DNA of 47,555 bases from Flagellimonas sediminis (GCF_010500845.1 NZ_JAAAMI010000014.1:1-47555); one strand, 5' to 3'; shown: positions 16,250 through 27,102, numbered from the stretch's first letter. Notes: generated by a model not told the origin, from the letters alone. Program-made: numbers and translations.

Positions 16250-18805
16250 TTAATTTTCGGTTTCGGTGGATTTTTCGGCCTTTTTTATCCTGATGGTAAG
16301 CTCGTCTTTTTGCTCGTCCAGGTCCATAAAGATGCTGTCACCTTCCTCCAGTTTGGAGTTCACGATTTCCTCTGCCAATGTATCCTCTATATATTTCTGG
16401 ATAGCTCTTTTTAGAGGGCGTGCCCCATACTGCTTGTCGAATCCTTTTTCAGCTATATAATCCTTGGCTTTATCGGAAAGTCTAAGGTCATAACCAATGT
16501 CTTTGATCCTTCCATAGAGTTTGTTCAACTCAATATCAATGATCTTGTGGATGTCTTCCCTTTCCAAGGGATTGAACACGACCACATCGTCTATCCTATT
16601 TAGGAATTCGGGAGCAAAGGCCTTTTTCAAGGCACTTTCGATCACACTTTTCTGATGGGTATCGGCTTGGGCCTGTTTGGCAGCTGTACCGAATCCGACA
16701 CCTTGTCCAAAATCCTTCAATTGGCGTGCACCAATGTTGGAGGTCATGATGATAATGGTGTTCCTGAAATCGATCTTGCGACCAAGACTGTCGGTAAGGA
16801 AACCGTCATCAAGCACTTGTAGCAACATGTTGAATACGTCTGGGTGGGCTTTCTCGACTTCGTCCAAGAGTATCACAGAATACGGTTTGCGACGTACTTT
16901 TTCCGTCAATTGTCCGCCTTCTTCATACCCCACATATCCTGGAGGTGCTCCAACTAATCGGGAGATGGCGAATTTTTCCATGTATTCGCTCATGTCGATG
17001 CGGATAAGGGCATCCTCAGAATCAAAAAGTTCCTTGGCCAAAATTTTGGCCAACTGGGTTTTTCCAACCCCGGTCTGACCCAAAAAGATGAATGAACCAA
17101 TGGGTTTGTTGGGGTCTTTTAAACCGGCCCTGTTTCTTTGGATGGCCTTGGCCACTTTGGCCACTGCTTCATCCTGACCAATCACGAAACCTTTGATCAA
17201 ATCGGGCAACTTGGCCAATTTGTTGCTTTCGGTCTGGGCTATCCTGTTTACAGGGATGCCGCTCATCATGGAAACCACATCGGCCACGTTGTCCTCGGTT
17301 ACGGTTTCCCTATGCAATTTGCTTTCTTCTTCCCAACGCTCCTGGGCCGTGGCCAAATCTTTTTCAAGGCGTTTTTCGTCGTCGCGCAACTTGGCGGCTT
17401 CTTCGTATTTCTGTTTTTTAACAACGCTGTTCTTCAGTTCACGAACATCTTCCAACTGGCTTTCCAGTTCCAAAATCTGTTTGGGAACGTCCATGTTCAC
17501 AATGTGCACACGGGAACCCGCTTCGTCCAAGGCATCAATGGCCTTGTCCGGCAAGAATCTGTCCGTCATGTACCTGTTCGTCAATTTTACACATGCCATA
17601 ATGGCTTCGTCTGTGTAGTAAACGTTGTGGTGATCTTCGTACTTGCCTTTGATGTTCATCAAAATTTCTATGGTTTCCTCAACAGAGGTCGGCTCTACCA
17701 TAACCTTTTGAAAACGGCGTTCCAAGGCACCATCTTTTTCGATGTATTGTCTGTATTCATCAAGGGTAGTGGCACCTATGCATTGGATTTCTCCCCTTGC
17801 CAAGGCAGGTTTGAACATATTTGATGCATCCAGGCTTCCTGTAGCGCCACCGGCTCCCACAATAGTGTGGATCTCATCAATGAAAAGAATGATGTCATCG
17901 TTCTTCTCCAACTCGTTCATAACGGCTTTCATACGTTCCTCAAACTGACCGCGGTACTTAGTCCCTGCCACCAAAGAGGCAAGATCCAAGGTAACCACCC
18001 GTTTGTTGTAAAGGATTCGTGATACCTTTTTGTTGATGATGCGCAATGCCAAGCCTTCGGCAATGGCACTTTTACCAACACCAGGTTCCCCGATCAACAA
18101 AGGGTTGTTCTTTTTCCTTCGGCTCAAAATCTGGGAAACGCGTTCAATCTCTTTCTCGCGGCCCACAACAGGGTCCAATTTGTTTTCCTCGGCCAATTTG
18201 GTCAAATCCCTACCGAAGTTGTCCAAAACCGGGGTTTTGGATTTTTTGTTTCCTTTTTGGGCGGAACCGGAGCCAAAAGCACTGTCCTTGCCCTCACCCA
18301 AGTCGTCTGGATCCCCAGAAAAGGATTCAGCCTGCGGGGAATCTACATAATCGTCGTCGCTGGTGATCATCGATTTGAATTGTTCTTTTACGTTATCATA
18401 GTCCACTTTTAGCTTATGCAGCAATTTGGTAGTGGGATCGTTCTCGTTTCTGAGGATGCAGAGCAAAAGGTGCGCGGTATTGATGGAAGAGCTTTGGAAA
18501 AGCTTCGCCTCAAGGAAGGTTGTTTTTAGGGCACGTTCCGCTTGTCGGGTCAGGTGCAGGTTCTTTTTGTCTTTCTGCATTGTGCCCGAATTTGGATTGG
18601 CGGGACTCAGGATCTCCACCTTACGGCGAAGGTGTTCCAGGTCCACATCCAGTGCGTCCAATATACTAATGGCCTTGCCATTTCCATCTCTTAAAAGACC
18701 CAGCATCAGGTGTTCCGTTCCAATAAAATCGTGGCCCAATCTTAGGGCCTCCTCCTTGCTGTATGCTATAACGTCTTTTACTCTGGGGGAAAAATTGTCG
18801 TCCAT
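16250..18805 (-). CDS. clpC: ClpC-type AAA+ unfoldase (Clp protease ATPase subunit)
   Basis: 851 residues from the ATG at 18805 (MDDNFSPRVKDVIAYSKEE); a TTG 18 bp upstream is less likely. Order: double Clp N-domain (EALRLGHDFIGTEHLMLGLL), first AAA module with GEPGVGKSAIAEGLALR and FIDEIHTIVGAGG, a short coiled M-domain with a UVR-like segment (EAAKLRDDEKRLEKDL), second AAA module with FLGQTGVGKTQLAKILA and the Clp C-terminal domain. A linker of acidic and glycine residues near 160-190 (DSPQAESFSGDPDDLGEG) follows the N-domain. It unfolds substrates for ClpP and takes part in heat-shock proteostasis. It has its own terminator and is divergent from gyrA across 260 bp. Confidence 0.96.
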   Translation of the reverse strand: MDDNFSPRVKDVIAYSKEEALRLGHDFIGTEHLMLGLLRDGNGKAISILDALDVDLEHLRRKVEILSPANPNSGTMQKDKKNLHLTRQAERALKTTFLEAKLFQSSSINTAHLLLCILRNENDPTTKLLHKLKVDYDNVKEQFKSMITSDDDYVDSPQAESFSGDPDDLGEGKDSAFGSGSAQKGNKKSKTPVLDNFGRDLTKLAEENKLDPVVGREKEIERVSQILSRRKKNNPLLIGEPGVGKSAIAEGLALRIINKKVSRILYNKRVVTLDLASLVAGTKYRGQFEERMKAVMNELEKNDDIILFIDEIHTIVGAGGATGSLDASNMFKPALARGEIQCIGATTLDEYRQYIEKDGALERRFQKVMVEPTSVEETIEILMNIKGKYEDHHNVYYTDEAIMACVKLTNRYMTDRFLPDKAIDALDEAGSRVHIVNMDVPKQILELESQLEDVRELKNSVVKKQKYEEAAKLRDDEKRLEKDLATAQERWEEESKLHRETVTEDNVADVVSMMSGIPVNRIAQTESNKLAKLPDLIKGFVIGQDEAVAKVAKAIQRNRAGLKDPNKPIGSFIFLGQTGVGKTQLAKILAKELFDSEDALIRIDMSEYMEKFAISRLVGAPPGYVGYEEGGQLTEKVRRKPYSVILLDEVEKAHPDVFNMLLQVLDDGFLTDSLGRKIDFRNTIIIMTSNIGARQLKDFGQGVGFGTAAKQAQADTHQKSVIESALKKAFAPEFLNRIDDVVVFNPLEREDIHKIIDIELNKLYGRIKDIGYDLRLSDKAKDYIAEKGFDKQYGARPLKRAIQKYIEDTLAEEIVNSKLEEGDSIFMDLDEQKDELTIRIKKAEKSTETEN

Positions 18806-19065
18806 ACGTTTCTTTTTCAGCAATTAAAATTAATAAAAGTATTGTTACCGTGGTCAAATACCGTACCCATATTCGATAAACTAGTTGTAAATGTCGGAAT
18901 AAAGGGTAATTTTTTACTTGTTTAACAAAGCTTTACCACACAATAGGGGACTTGCTTCAAATGTTGATAATTTTTTTAATAAAGTAAGCGCAAAGCGGTA
19001 TAAAAGCTGCTATTTTCTGTATATTGCCATGATATTTTAACCACAAAAAACAATAAGATTTTAGC

Positions 19066-21594
19066 ATGGCGGAAGGAGAAAAGTTAATTCCTATCAACAT
19101 TGAGGATGAGATGAAATCTGCCTACATCGATTACTCGATGTCGGTCATTGTGTCACGTGCCCTGCCAGATGTTCGTGATGGCTTGAAACCAGTGCACCGT
19201 AGAGTACTCTTCGGAATGCACGAACTGGGAGTAAGGTCTACAAGTGCCCATAAGAAATCTGCCCGTATCGTTGGGGAGGTTTTGGGTAAATACCACCCAC
19301 ACGGAGATACCTCTGTTTATGATACCATGGTTCGTATGGCCCAGGAATGGAGCCTTAGGTACATGTTGGTTGATGGACAGGGTAATTTTGGTTCCGTGGA
19401 TGGGGACAGTCCCGCGGCCATGCGTTATACCGAGGCCAGGATGCGGAAGATCGCCGACGAGATGTTGGCAGATATTGACAAGGAAACCGTAGACCATCAG
19501 TTCAACTTTGATGATACGTTACAGGAACCAACCGTGTTGCCTACCCGGATCCCGAACCTTTTGGTGAACGGTGCATCTGGGATTGCTGTAGGTATGGCAA
19601 CCAACATGCCGCCCCACAACCTTTCCGAAGTGGTAGATGGTACCATTACCTATATCGACAATCCTGAGGTCGAGATTGATGAACTGATCAGGCACATCAA
19701 AGCCCCCGACTTTCCAACTGGGGGAATAATTTATGGATATGATGGTGTAAAGGAGGCATTCCACACTGGTCGAGGCAGGGTGGTCATGCGTGCCAAGGCT
19801 TCGTTTGAGGAAGTTCAAGGAAGGGAATGCATCATTGTGACCGAAATTCCCTATCAGGTAAACAAGGCCGATATGATCAAAAAGACGGCCGATCTGATCA
19901 ACGAAAAGAAAATAGATGGCATAGCCTCCATCCGTGACGAATCGGATAGGAAAGGGATGCGGATCGTATACATCCTTAAGCGAGATGCCATACCGAATAT
20001 TGTACTGAACACCCTTTACAAATACACGGCCCTTCAATCCTCTTTTAGTGTAAATAACATTGCCTTGGTCAATGGTAGGCCGCAGTTGTTGAACTTGAAA
20101 GAAATCATACACCATTTTGTGGAGCACAGACATGAGGTTGTGGTTCGCAGAACAACTTATGAACTAAGAAAGGCCGAGGAAAGGGAGCACATTCTTCAAG
20201 GTTTGATCATTGCCTCGGATAATATCGATGAGGTGATTGCGATCATCCGTGGTTCTTCCAATGTGGACGATGCCCGTAACAATTTAATGGAACGTTTCAA
20301 ACTATCCGAAATCCAGGCCAAAGCCATTGTAGAGATGCGTTTGCGTCAACTTACTGGTCTTGAGCAAGATAAGCTTCGTGAGGAATATGAGGAATTGTTG
20401 AAGACCATTGAAGACTTGAAGGATATCCTTGAAAAGAAAGAGCGCAGGATGCAGATCATCAAGGATGAATTGGCCGAGGTGAAGGAAAAATACGGTGACG
20501 AAAGAAGATCTGAGATCAATTATGCCGGGGGCGACCTTAGTATTGAGGATATGATTCCAGATGAACAAGTGGTCATCACCATTTCCCATGCAGGATACAT
20601 CAAAAGGACCCCATTGACCGAATACAAGACCCAGAATAGGGGAGGTGTAGGTCAGAAGGCATCCTCCACGCGTAACGAAGATTTCTTGGAGCACCTTTTC
20701 GTAGGTACCAACCACCAATACATGTTGTTCTTTACCCAAAACGGAAAATGTTTCTGGATGAGGGTCTATGAAATTCCTGAAGGAAGTCGAACTTCCAAAG
20801 GAAGAGCCATCCAAAACCTGATCAATATGGAAACGGATGACAAAGTAAAAGCCTTCATCTGTACCCAAGATCTCAAGGATGAGGATTATGTGAACAGTCA
20901 TTACGTAATCATGGCCACCAAAAAAGGAGTGGTGAAGAAAACTTCTTTGGAGCAGTATTCCCGACCACGACAAAACGGTATCAATGCCATAACCGTAAGG
21001 GATGGGGACGAGTTACTTGAAGCTAAACTGACTACAGGTACCAGCCAAATTTTCCTTGGATTGAAATCAGGTAAAGCCATCCGTTTTGAAGAGAGCAAGA
21101 CACGACCAATGGGTAGAAGTGCTTCCGGAGTTCGTGGTATTACTCTGGCGGATGACAACGATGAGGTAATCGGCATGGTATCTGTGCATAACTTGGAAGA
21201 CGATATTTTGGTAGTTTCCGAGAATGGTTATGGTAAGCGTTCCAATATGGACGATTATAGGGTCACCAATAGAGGTGGAAAAGGAGTGAAGACCATTTCC
21301 ATCACCGAAAAGACAGGTGGTCTAGTAGCCATCAAAAATGTAACCGATACCGATGACCTCATGATCATCAACAAATCCGGTATTGCCATTCGTATGAGTG
21401 TAGAAGACCTGAGGGTCATGGGGCGTGCCACCCAAGGTGTGCGACTCATCAACCTAAAAGGAGGGGATTCCATCGCAGCTGTTGCAAAGGTCATGAAAGA
21501 AGATGAGGCCATGGACGATGCCAGCATCTTGGATATTGAGGTGAAGGGAGAAGATGGCACGGCTATTGAAGGGGAAACCGAAAACAATGAATAA
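19066..21594 (+). CDS. gyrA: DNA gyrase subunit A
   Basis: 842 residues. The N-terminal breakage-reunion domain contains [19 protein letters not shown], the quinolone-pocket segment [13 protein letters not shown] and the active-site tyrosine in [10 protein letters not shown] near residue 120. The C-terminal domain carries six beta-pinwheel blades, including the GyrA-box-like QNRGGVGQK, with an acidic tail. It introduces negative supercoils with GyrB. Thr at the usual Ser83 site is the natural state reported in flavobacteria. The gene is 31 bp upstream of a TPR protein gene, likely the same transcript. Confidence 0.97.
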   Translation: MAEGEKLIPINIEDEMKSAYIDYSMSVIVSRALPDVRDGLKPVHRRVLFGMHELGVRSTSAHKKSARIVGEVLGKYHPHGDTSVYDTMVRMAQEWSLRYMLVDGQGNFGSVDGDSPAAMRYTEARMRKIADEMLADIDKETVDHQFNFDDTLQEPTVLPTRIPNLLVNGASGIAVGMATNMPPHNLSEVVDGTITYIDNPEVEIDELIRHIKAPDFPTGGIIYGYDGVKEAFHTGRGRVVMRAKASFEEVQGRECIIVTEIPYQVNKADMIKKTADLINEKKIDGIASIRDESDRKGMRIVYILKRDAIPNIVLNTLYKYTALQSSFSVNNIALVNGRPQLLNLKEIIHHFVEHRHEVVVRRTTYELRKAEEREHILQGLIIASDNIDEVIAIIRGSSNVDDARNNLMERFKLSEIQAKAIVEMRLRQLTGLEQDKLREEYEELLKTIEDLKDILEKKERRMQIIKDELAEVKEKYGDERRSEINYAGGDLSIEDMIPDEQVVITISHAGYIKRTPLTEYKTQNRGGVGQKASSTRNEDFLEHLFVGTNHQYMLFFTQNGKCFWMRVYEIPEGSRTSKGRAIQNLINMETDDKVKAFICTQDLKDEDYVNSHYVIMATKKGVVKKTSLEQYSRPRQNGINAITVRDGDELLEAKLTTGTSQIFLGLKSGKAIRFEESKTRPMGRSASGVRGITLADDNDEVIGMVSVHNLEDDILVVSENGYGKRSNMDDYRVTNRGGKGVKTISITEKTGGLVAIKNVTDTDDLMIINKSGIAIRMSVEDLRVMGRATQGVRLINLKGGDSIAAVAKVMKEDEAMDDASILDIEVKGEDGTAIEGETENNE

Positions 21595-21625
21595 TCGATA
21601 AACACTAAATAATTATTTTTTTGAC

Positions 21626-22888
21626 ATGAAGACTAAAGTTTTGATATTACTTGCCATAGGGATTTCAACGATGGGATTAGCCCAGAAGGACGAGATCAAG
21701 GCAGCTGAAAAGGCCATGAAGAGCGGAGATGCTGCAGGTGCGTTGGCTGCACTTCAAGGCGCGGCCTCAACCATAGGTTCCGCTGATGATAAAACTCAGG
21801 CACAATATTATGCCGATCTGGGTAATGCCAATTATGATTTGGCACAAAAGGGAGATGCTTCCAAATTTAAGGATGCTTTAGATGCCTACAACAAAGTAAT
21901 TTCCATTGAAGAAGCCAGCGGAAAGCCTAAGTACACTTCAGTGGCCAAAGAAAAAATGGCCCAAATGACTGCTGATTTAGTGAACGCGGCTGTTGATGAT
22001 AACAATAATCAGAGATATGCTCAAGCAGCAGATAAGCTGTATATGAGCTATAAGCTTAGCCCACAGGATACCGTTTACCTTTATTACGCAGCAAGTAGTG
22101 CGGTGAATGGACAGGAATATGAAAAAGCCCTGGATTATTACAATGAACTTAAGGCTGTAAATTATGATGGTAGTGATGTTACCTTTACGGCGGTGAACAT
22201 TGAAACGGGCGAAACCGAAACTATGGACAAATCTACGCGTGACCTTTATGTGAAAGCAGGTACGCACAAAGACCCAAAAGAGGAAAAAAGTCCTTCTAAA
22301 AAGCCTGAAATCGTTAAAAATATTGCATTGATCTACCAACAGTTGGGAGAAAATGAAAAGGCTTTGGAAGCTTATACCGATGCAAGGGCCGAAAGTCCGG
22401 ACGACGTGAATTTGGTTTTGGGTGAAGCAAACCTACACTACACGTTAGGAGATAAGGACAAGTTCAAGGAATTGATGGCCGAAGCCTCCAACATGGCTCC
22501 TGACAACCCGGATTTGTTGTATAATATTGGGGTGATCAACATGGAGCAAGGTAACTTGGAAGCCGCAAGGGATGCTTATAAAAAAGCACTTGCAGTGGAT
22601 CCAGGTTATATCAATGCCCTTTTGAACCTTTCAACCACTTACATTAATGAAGGAAACGGCTTGATCGATGAAATGAATTCTTTAGGAACCTCTAAGGCCG
22701 ATATCGCCAAATACGATCAACTGAAAGAGAAAAAAGATAGTCTTTTTAGGGAAGGCGCCACTGTTTTGGAAGATGCTCTAAAATCCAACCCCGATAACCA
22801 AAGTGTTCTTACCCAGTTGAAGAACATATATGGTGCTTTGGGAGATACCGAAAACTTTATGAGGATTAAAAAGTTATTGGGAGAATAA
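21626..22888 (+). CDS. Secreted tetratricopeptide-repeat protein
   Basis: 420 residues with a signal peptide MKTKVLILLAIGISTMGLAQ. TPR units can be read at several places, for example AQYYADLGNANYDLAQKGD, NIALIYQQLGENEKALEAY, LLYNIGVINMEQGNLEAA and NALLNLSTTYINEGN, each with the small/large residue spacing of 34-residue TPRs. It is a periplasmic or lipid-free exported scaffold of unknown partner. It follows gyrA by 31 bp and is ended by a strong terminator. Proteins of this kind beside gyrA are common in Flavobacteriaceae; its function is not known to me. Confidence 0.85.
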   Translation: MKTKVLILLAIGISTMGLAQKDEIKAAEKAMKSGDAAGALAALQGAASTIGSADDKTQAQYYADLGNANYDLAQKGDASKFKDALDAYNKVISIEEASGKPKYTSVAKEKMAQMTADLVNAAVDDNNNQRYAQAADKLYMSYKLSPQDTVYLYYAASSAVNGQEYEKALDYYNELKAVNYDGSDVTFTAVNIETGETETMDKSTRDLYVKAGTHKDPKEEKSPSKKPEIVKNIALIYQQLGENEKALEAYTDARAESPDDVNLVLGEANLHYTLGDKDKFKELMAEASNMAPDNPDLLYNIGVINMEQGNLEAARDAYKKALAVDPGYINALLNLSTTYINEGNGLIDEMNSLGTSKADIAKYDQLKEKKDSLFREGATVLEDALKSNPDNQSVLTQLKNIYGALGDTENFMRIKKLLGE

Positions 22889-22910
22889 TCAAATTTCTTC
22901 CAGTAAAAAA

Positions 22911-22936
22911 GGGACCGATTATCGGTCCCTTTTTTT
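22911..22936. terminator. Bidirectional intrinsic terminator
   Basis: GGGACCGAT-T-ATCGGTCCC (22911-22929) with T's after it and A's before it, so it can act on both strands. It ends the gyrA-TPR transcript and overlaps the end of the convergent NlpC/P60-like gene. Confidence 0.9.
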
Positions 22937-23687
22937 ATATGATCTTTTTAATGACCCTCAATTTGTGGGTGTACAATTTTTCTTCCGTATTGAAGATGCC
23001 GGTATGGTCAATACGATCGATCCTTACATGACCGTTCACATGGATGATGTAGTTGTCCTTTAAGATAATGCCCACATGGTCAATGATCCCATCGCTGTTG
23101 TCAAAAAAAGCTAGATCGCCAGGTTCACTTTCTTCAATGAAACTAAGGGGCTCCCCTTGTTTGGATTGTGCAGCGGCCGTTCGTTCCAAAGCATAACCAT
23201 TGATTTTGTATACCATCTGTGTCAATCCAGAAGCATCTATTCCGAATGGAGTTTTACCTCCTGGAAGATAAGGGGCCTTTAAATAAAAAAAAGCGGTGTC
23301 TACCAAACTTTCCTTGCTTTTCCGACCTTCGCAGATATGCCCTTCAAATGTATGGTTTAAAATGGAGGATGTTTCGGTCATGGACCCGAGTAAAATGGGT
23401 AGCAACATGCCATCCGCAGTACAGATATGGGAAATGACGTCCGAAGAAATCTTTGGGGATGTATTTTGGTCTAAACCCTCGTAAATTTCTTCGGAAACCA
23501 AAATAATTTGGTTGTTGGCGACCCAACCTTCAAAACTATCAACCCCTCCTCGAATCCTGCTCCATTTTTTTCGACTCTCCAGAACCTTGAAATGCTCCCC
23601 GTAAAGTAACTGGGAAATCATTTCTGTACCATCATCCGGATTTGTTCTAATGGGAACAATGCTCAGCGGGCAAATTCCATATTGCAT
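22935..23687 (-). CDS. SH3 + NlpC/P60-like protein lacking the catalytic cysteine
   Basis: 250 residues. The N-terminal half is a bacterial SH3-like domain (EMISQLLYGEHFKVLES, WSRIRGGVDSFEGWV), followed by a C40 domain: YLPGGKTPFGIDASGLTQ, EPGDLAFFDNSDG, IDHVGIILKDNYIIHVNGH. In active NlpC/P60 hydrolases the first motif reads GIDCSG; here the cysteine is alanine (codon GCT at about residue 150), while the histidine (DHVGI) is kept. It may therefore bind peptidoglycan stem peptides without cutting them. No signal peptide is visible. It lies 18 bp downstream of the thiolase gene on the same strand, likely co-transcribed. Confidence 0.85.
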   Translation of the reverse strand: MQYGICPLSIVPIRTNPDDGTEMISQLLYGEHFKVLESRKKWSRIRGGVDSFEGWVANNQIILVSEEIYEGLDQNTSPKISSDVISHICTADGMLLPILLGSMTETSSILNHTFEGHICEGRKSKESLVDTAFFYLKAPYLPGGKTPFGIDASGLTQMVYKINGYALERTAAAQSKQGEPLSFIEESEPGDLAFFDNSDGIIDHVGIILKDNYIIHVNGHVRIDRIDHTGIFNTEEKLYTHKLRVIKKII

Positions 23688-23705
23688 GTATACTTAATTG
23701 AATCT

Positions 23706-24881
23706 CTAATTCCTTTTCAGGACAATAGCCGAGGCACCTCCACCGCCATTGCAAATGGCCGCAGCTCCCAAAGTTGCATTGTTCTGTTCCAATATGTTCA
23801 GTAACGTAACGGTGATCCTGGCACCTGAGCACCCAAGGGGATGGCCCAAGGACACGGCCCCACCGTTCACATTGACTTTGGAATCGTCCAAACCAAGGAT
23901 TTTCATGTTGGCCAAACCAACTACGGAGAAGGCCTCGTTGAACTCAAAATAATCAACATCTTGTAAAGAAACACCTGCGCGGTCCAAGGCTTTTGGTAAC
24001 GCTTTGGCAGGGGCTGTGGTAAACCATTCCGGTTCTTGCGCGGCATCCGCATATCCGACAATGGTGGCCAGAGGCTTCAAGCCTAGTTCGGCCGCCTTTT
24101 CCTCACTCATTAAAACCACCGCGGCCGCACCATCGTTGATAGTGGATGCGTTCGCAGCCGTTACCGTTCCTTCCTTGGTAAAGGCAGGACGCAACGTTGG
24201 TATTTTGTCCAAATTTACATTGGTGTATTCTTCATCCTGGGTGACCAAAATTGGCTCGCCCCTACGCTGAGGCACCTCAACAGGAACCACCTCATTATCA
24301 AATTTTCCGTTTTTCCAGGCTTCGGCCGACCGTGTATAGGATTGAACAGCAAAGGCATCTTGATCTTCCCTACTAAAATTGTACTTAACGGCACAGGCAT
24401 CGGCACAGACCCCCATTGCATTTTCATCATAGGCATCAACAAGTCCGTCTTTTTGCATGCCGTCCAACAAAGTTGACGGGCCAAACCTAGTGCTGTTTCG
24501 CAGATAAGCATAATGGGGAATTAGGCTCATATTTTCCATGCCTCCGGCCACCACGATAGAGTTTTCACCTAAACCGATGGATTGTGCACCTTGCATAATG
24601 GCCTTCATCCCTGAAGAGCAGACCTTGTTCACAGTGGTGCAGGGCACCGTATTGGGTATTCCCGCAAAAATGGCGGCTTGTCTTGCAGGGGCCTGCCCAG
24701 TACCGGCCTGGACCACATTTCCCATAAGGACTTCCTCAACCAATCCGGGTTTTAGGCCAATTTTGTCAAGGGCTCCTTTTATGGCCACTGCGCCCAATTT
24801 GGGGGCAGGAATGGTGGAAAGGGCACCCATAAAACTCCCTATTGGGGTTCTGGCGGCCGCTACGATCACAACTTTTTTCAT
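23706..24881 (-). CDS. Acetyl-CoA C-acetyltransferase (thiolase)
   Basis: 391 residues from the ATG at 24881 (MKKVVIVAAARTPIGSFMG); the longer open frame upstream to 25139 is not coding. Active-site features are NKVCSSGMKAIMQGAQ (nucleophilic Cys near 88), FNEAFSVVGLANM and the C-terminal GHPLGCSGARITV with the acid/base Cys and its His partner. It makes or cleaves acetoacetyl-CoA, serving beta-oxidation or branched-chain and ketone metabolism; the physiological direction cannot be told. It is divergent from the HD phosphodiesterase gene over 111 bp. Confidence 0.95.
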   Translation of the reverse strand: MKKVVIVAAARTPIGSFMGALSTIPAPKLGAVAIKGALDKIGLKPGLVEEVLMGNVVQAGTGQAPARQAAIFAGIPNTVPCTTVNKVCSSGMKAIMQGAQSIGLGENSIVVAGGMENMSLIPHYAYLRNSTRFGPSTLLDGMQKDGLVDAYDENAMGVCADACAVKYNFSREDQDAFAVQSYTRSAEAWKNGKFDNEVVPVEVPQRRGEPILVTQDEEYTNVNLDKIPTLRPAFTKEGTVTAANASTINDGAAAVVLMSEEKAAELGLKPLATIVGYADAAQEPEWFTTAPAKALPKALDRAGVSLQDVDYFEFNEAFSVVGLANMKILGLDDSKVNVNGGAVSLGHPLGCSGARITVTLLNILEQNNATLGAAAICNGGGGASAIVLKRN

Positions 24882-24992
24882 ATGTGCATTTTTCTCCTGC
24901 GAAAATACTAAATTTAAATGCAAAGCTCGAAAATAGCCATTACGCCAGTTCTTATTAATATTTTCTATTTTTGATGTCAACAGTAATACGGA

Positions 24993-27029
24993 ATGGGAAA
25001 AACTTTGGATAACGTATACAGGCACCAATCTTTGGTGTACAAGTATTTTCTCTATGTGGTTTCCGTTGCCCTGATCGTTTTCTTTTTTCCGAAGGGAGGA
25101 AAGTTCAAATACGAGTTCCAAAAAGGAAAACCTTGGCAATATGAGAATTTATATGCCCCCATCGATTTTTCCATTAAAAAATCCCAGGAAGAAATAGCGG
25201 AGGAACAACAATCTATCCGTAATGGCAAAACCGATTATTATACATTTGATAGTGGAATGGTTTCAGAAGTGGGGCTAACCATTGAAAATGAATTGACTAC
25301 GTTCTTTCAGTCAGAATCATATACCTCCCAACAAAAGCGGATTTTATCTCAAACAGCGCAGGATATTCTGGCTGAGGTTTATGAAACGGGTATTTTTTCA
25401 GATAGGCCCGAATCCAAATCCGTGATCATCGTCAAGAACAATGAGGCGTTGCCTGTTTCGCCCAACAAGTTTTTGCTTGTTGAAACCGCAAAGCAATTGG
25501 TTGGCGAGCGATTTTCTGCCTTAAGAATGGCAGGCATTGCCCCGGTCATTGGAATAGTTCGGAACAATCTTAAATCCAATCTTTTGTATGATGAGGATTT
25601 GACCCAAAGTGCCTTGAATGATGAACTGTCCAAAATATCATACACCCGTGGCGAGGTGGCCCAGGGCAAATTGATCATTGCCAAAGGTGAAATTGTAGAG
25701 GCAGAGGATTTTAAGGTGTTGAATTCCTTGAAGGATGAATATGAATCGGAACTTTGGCTGGGAAACAATTATTACTTTATCCTGTTGGGATATACCATTT
25801 TGGTGGCCCTTGTATTGATCATGCTTTTCCTATTTTTAAAAAGGTACCGAATCGATATTTACAGGAACAACAACAAGGTCACCTTTATATTTTTCAATAT
25901 ATTGTTGATGGTGCTGGCCACCACGTTGATGGTAAAGCATTATGAGGATTATATTTATGTGGTCCCCCTCTGTATTTTACCCTTGATCCTAAAAAACTTT
26001 TTTGATGCCAGATTGGGCCTGTTTGCCCATGTGCTTACGGTTTTGATCTTAGGGTTTGTTGTGCCAAACAGTTTTGAATATATCTTTTTACAGATCATTG
26101 CAGGAATTGTGACCATTTTAACGGCTTCTGAGCTATATAAAAGGGCCAATCTCTTCATTTCGGTAGGACAGATTACGTTGATCTATATTATTGGCTATTT
26201 TGCCTTCCATGCTATCCATGAAGGGAACCTTGAAAATATTGAATGGATCCTTTTTGGTGTTTTTGTATTGAATGGACTGTTGACCCTTTTTGCACAGCCT
26301 TTGATCTATATTTTCGAAAAGATGTTCGGCCTTGTTTCCGATGTTTCCCTGTTGGAATTGTCCGACACCAATTCCAAATTGTTGAAGGAGCTATCGGACA
26401 AGGCACCGGGTACCTTTCACCATTCCTTGCAAGTGGCCAACTTGGCCGAGGCGGCAGCCAACGAAATCGGGGCCAATGCCATGTTGGTCAGGGTGGGAGC
26501 CCTTTACCATGATGTAGGGAAGATGGAGCATCCCACATATTTCACGGAAAACCAGATAACCAGCGTAAACCCGCATGATGATCTACCGCCAAAGGAAAGT
26601 GCCAAGATTATTATTGAGCATGTGATCAATGGGGTCGAAACTGCTAGAAAGTACAATATTCCTGATCGCATCATCGATTTTATTAGAACGCACCACGGTA
26701 CCACATTGGTCTATTATTTTTTCAAAAAGCAACAAGAATTGGATGCTGAAGCGGATGAGGAGGATTTCAGGTATCCGGGGCCTATACCATTTTCTAGGGA
26801 GACAGCGATTTTGATGATGTCGGACGCCGTTGAGGCAGCATCCAAGAGCTTGAAGAACCCGACATTTCCCATTATTGATGAGTTTGTGGAAAAGATCGTG
26901 AAAGGTCAAATGCAGGCCAATCAGTTTTTAAATGCCAATATTACCCTCAAAGAAATAGAAATGGTGAAGAAAGTATTGAAGCAAAAGTTGACCAACATCT
27001 ATCATTTGCGGGTGGAATATCCTGAATAA
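24993..27029 (+). CDS. pgpH: 7TM-HD family phosphohydrolase (PgpH-like c-di-AMP phosphodiesterase)
   Basis: 678 residues. One N-terminal membrane helix (VVSVALIVFFFPKGG) precedes a large extracytoplasmic 7TMR-HDED domain (to about residue 250), then seven membrane helices (about 255-450) and a cytoplasmic HD domain with GTFHHSLQVANLAE near residue 475 and ALYHDVGKMEHPTYF near 505, further metal ligands in RTHHGTTL. This is the architecture of PgpH, which degrades cyclic di-AMP. A TATTTTTG -7-like box lies at 24966-24973, but no clear -33 partner was seen. It stands last before the tRNA pair. Confidence 0.9.
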   Translation: MGKTLDNVYRHQSLVYKYFLYVVSVALIVFFFPKGGKFKYEFQKGKPWQYENLYAPIDFSIKKSQEEIAEEQQSIRNGKTDYYTFDSGMVSEVGLTIENELTTFFQSESYTSQQKRILSQTAQDILAEVYETGIFSDRPESKSVIIVKNNEALPVSPNKFLLVETAKQLVGERFSALRMAGIAPVIGIVRNNLKSNLLYDEDLTQSALNDELSKISYTRGEVAQGKLIIAKGEIVEAEDFKVLNSLKDEYESELWLGNNYYFILLGYTILVALVLIMLFLFLKRYRIDIYRNNNKVTFIFFNILLMVLATTLMVKHYEDYIYVVPLCILPLILKNFFDARLGLFAHVLTVLILGFVVPNSFEYIFLQIIAGIVTILTASELYKRANLFISVGQITLIYIIGYFAFHAIHEGNLENIEWILFGVFVLNGLLTLFAQPLIYIFEKMFGLVSDVSLLELSDTNSKLLKELSDKAPGTFHHSLQVANLAEAAANEIGANAMLVRVGALYHDVGKMEHPTYFTENQITSVNPHDDLPPKESAKIIIEHVINGVETARKYNIPDRIIDFIRTHHGTTLVYYFFKKQQELDAEADEEDFRYPGPIPFSRETAILMMSDAVEAASKSLKNPTFPIIDEFVEKIVKGQMQANQFLNANITLKEIEMVKKVLKQKLTNIYHLRVEYPE

Positions 27030-27071
27030 CGGATACTTAAAAACTATTGCTCCAAAAAAATGGAAAAATAG

Positions 27072-27102
27072 TTGCGATCTTACTTTTGAAAAGGTACATT
27101 TG
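27072..27102 (+). promoter_or_regulatory. Promoter of the tRNA-Ser/tRNA-Pro unit
   Basis: TTG at 27072-27074, 20 bases, then a perfect Bacteroidota -7 element TACATTTG at 27095-27102. The tRNA-Ser starts 40 bp further on, leaving room for a short 5' leader. Confidence 0.6.

Noticed and set aside
18806..19065. Clear promoters for clpC and gyrA
   Set aside because: TAnnTTTG-like boxes are present but none has a TTTG partner at proper spacing on either strand.
19306..19335. Quinolone-resistance mutation in GyrA (Thr at the Ser83 position)
   Set aside because: Thr at this place is reported as the natural residue in flavobacteria, so it is no sign of selection.
23706..25139. Thiolase frame extended upstream to 25139
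   Set aside because: The extra 86 residues are not thiolase-like and overlap the start of the divergent HD gene; the ATG at 24881 gives the family N-terminus.
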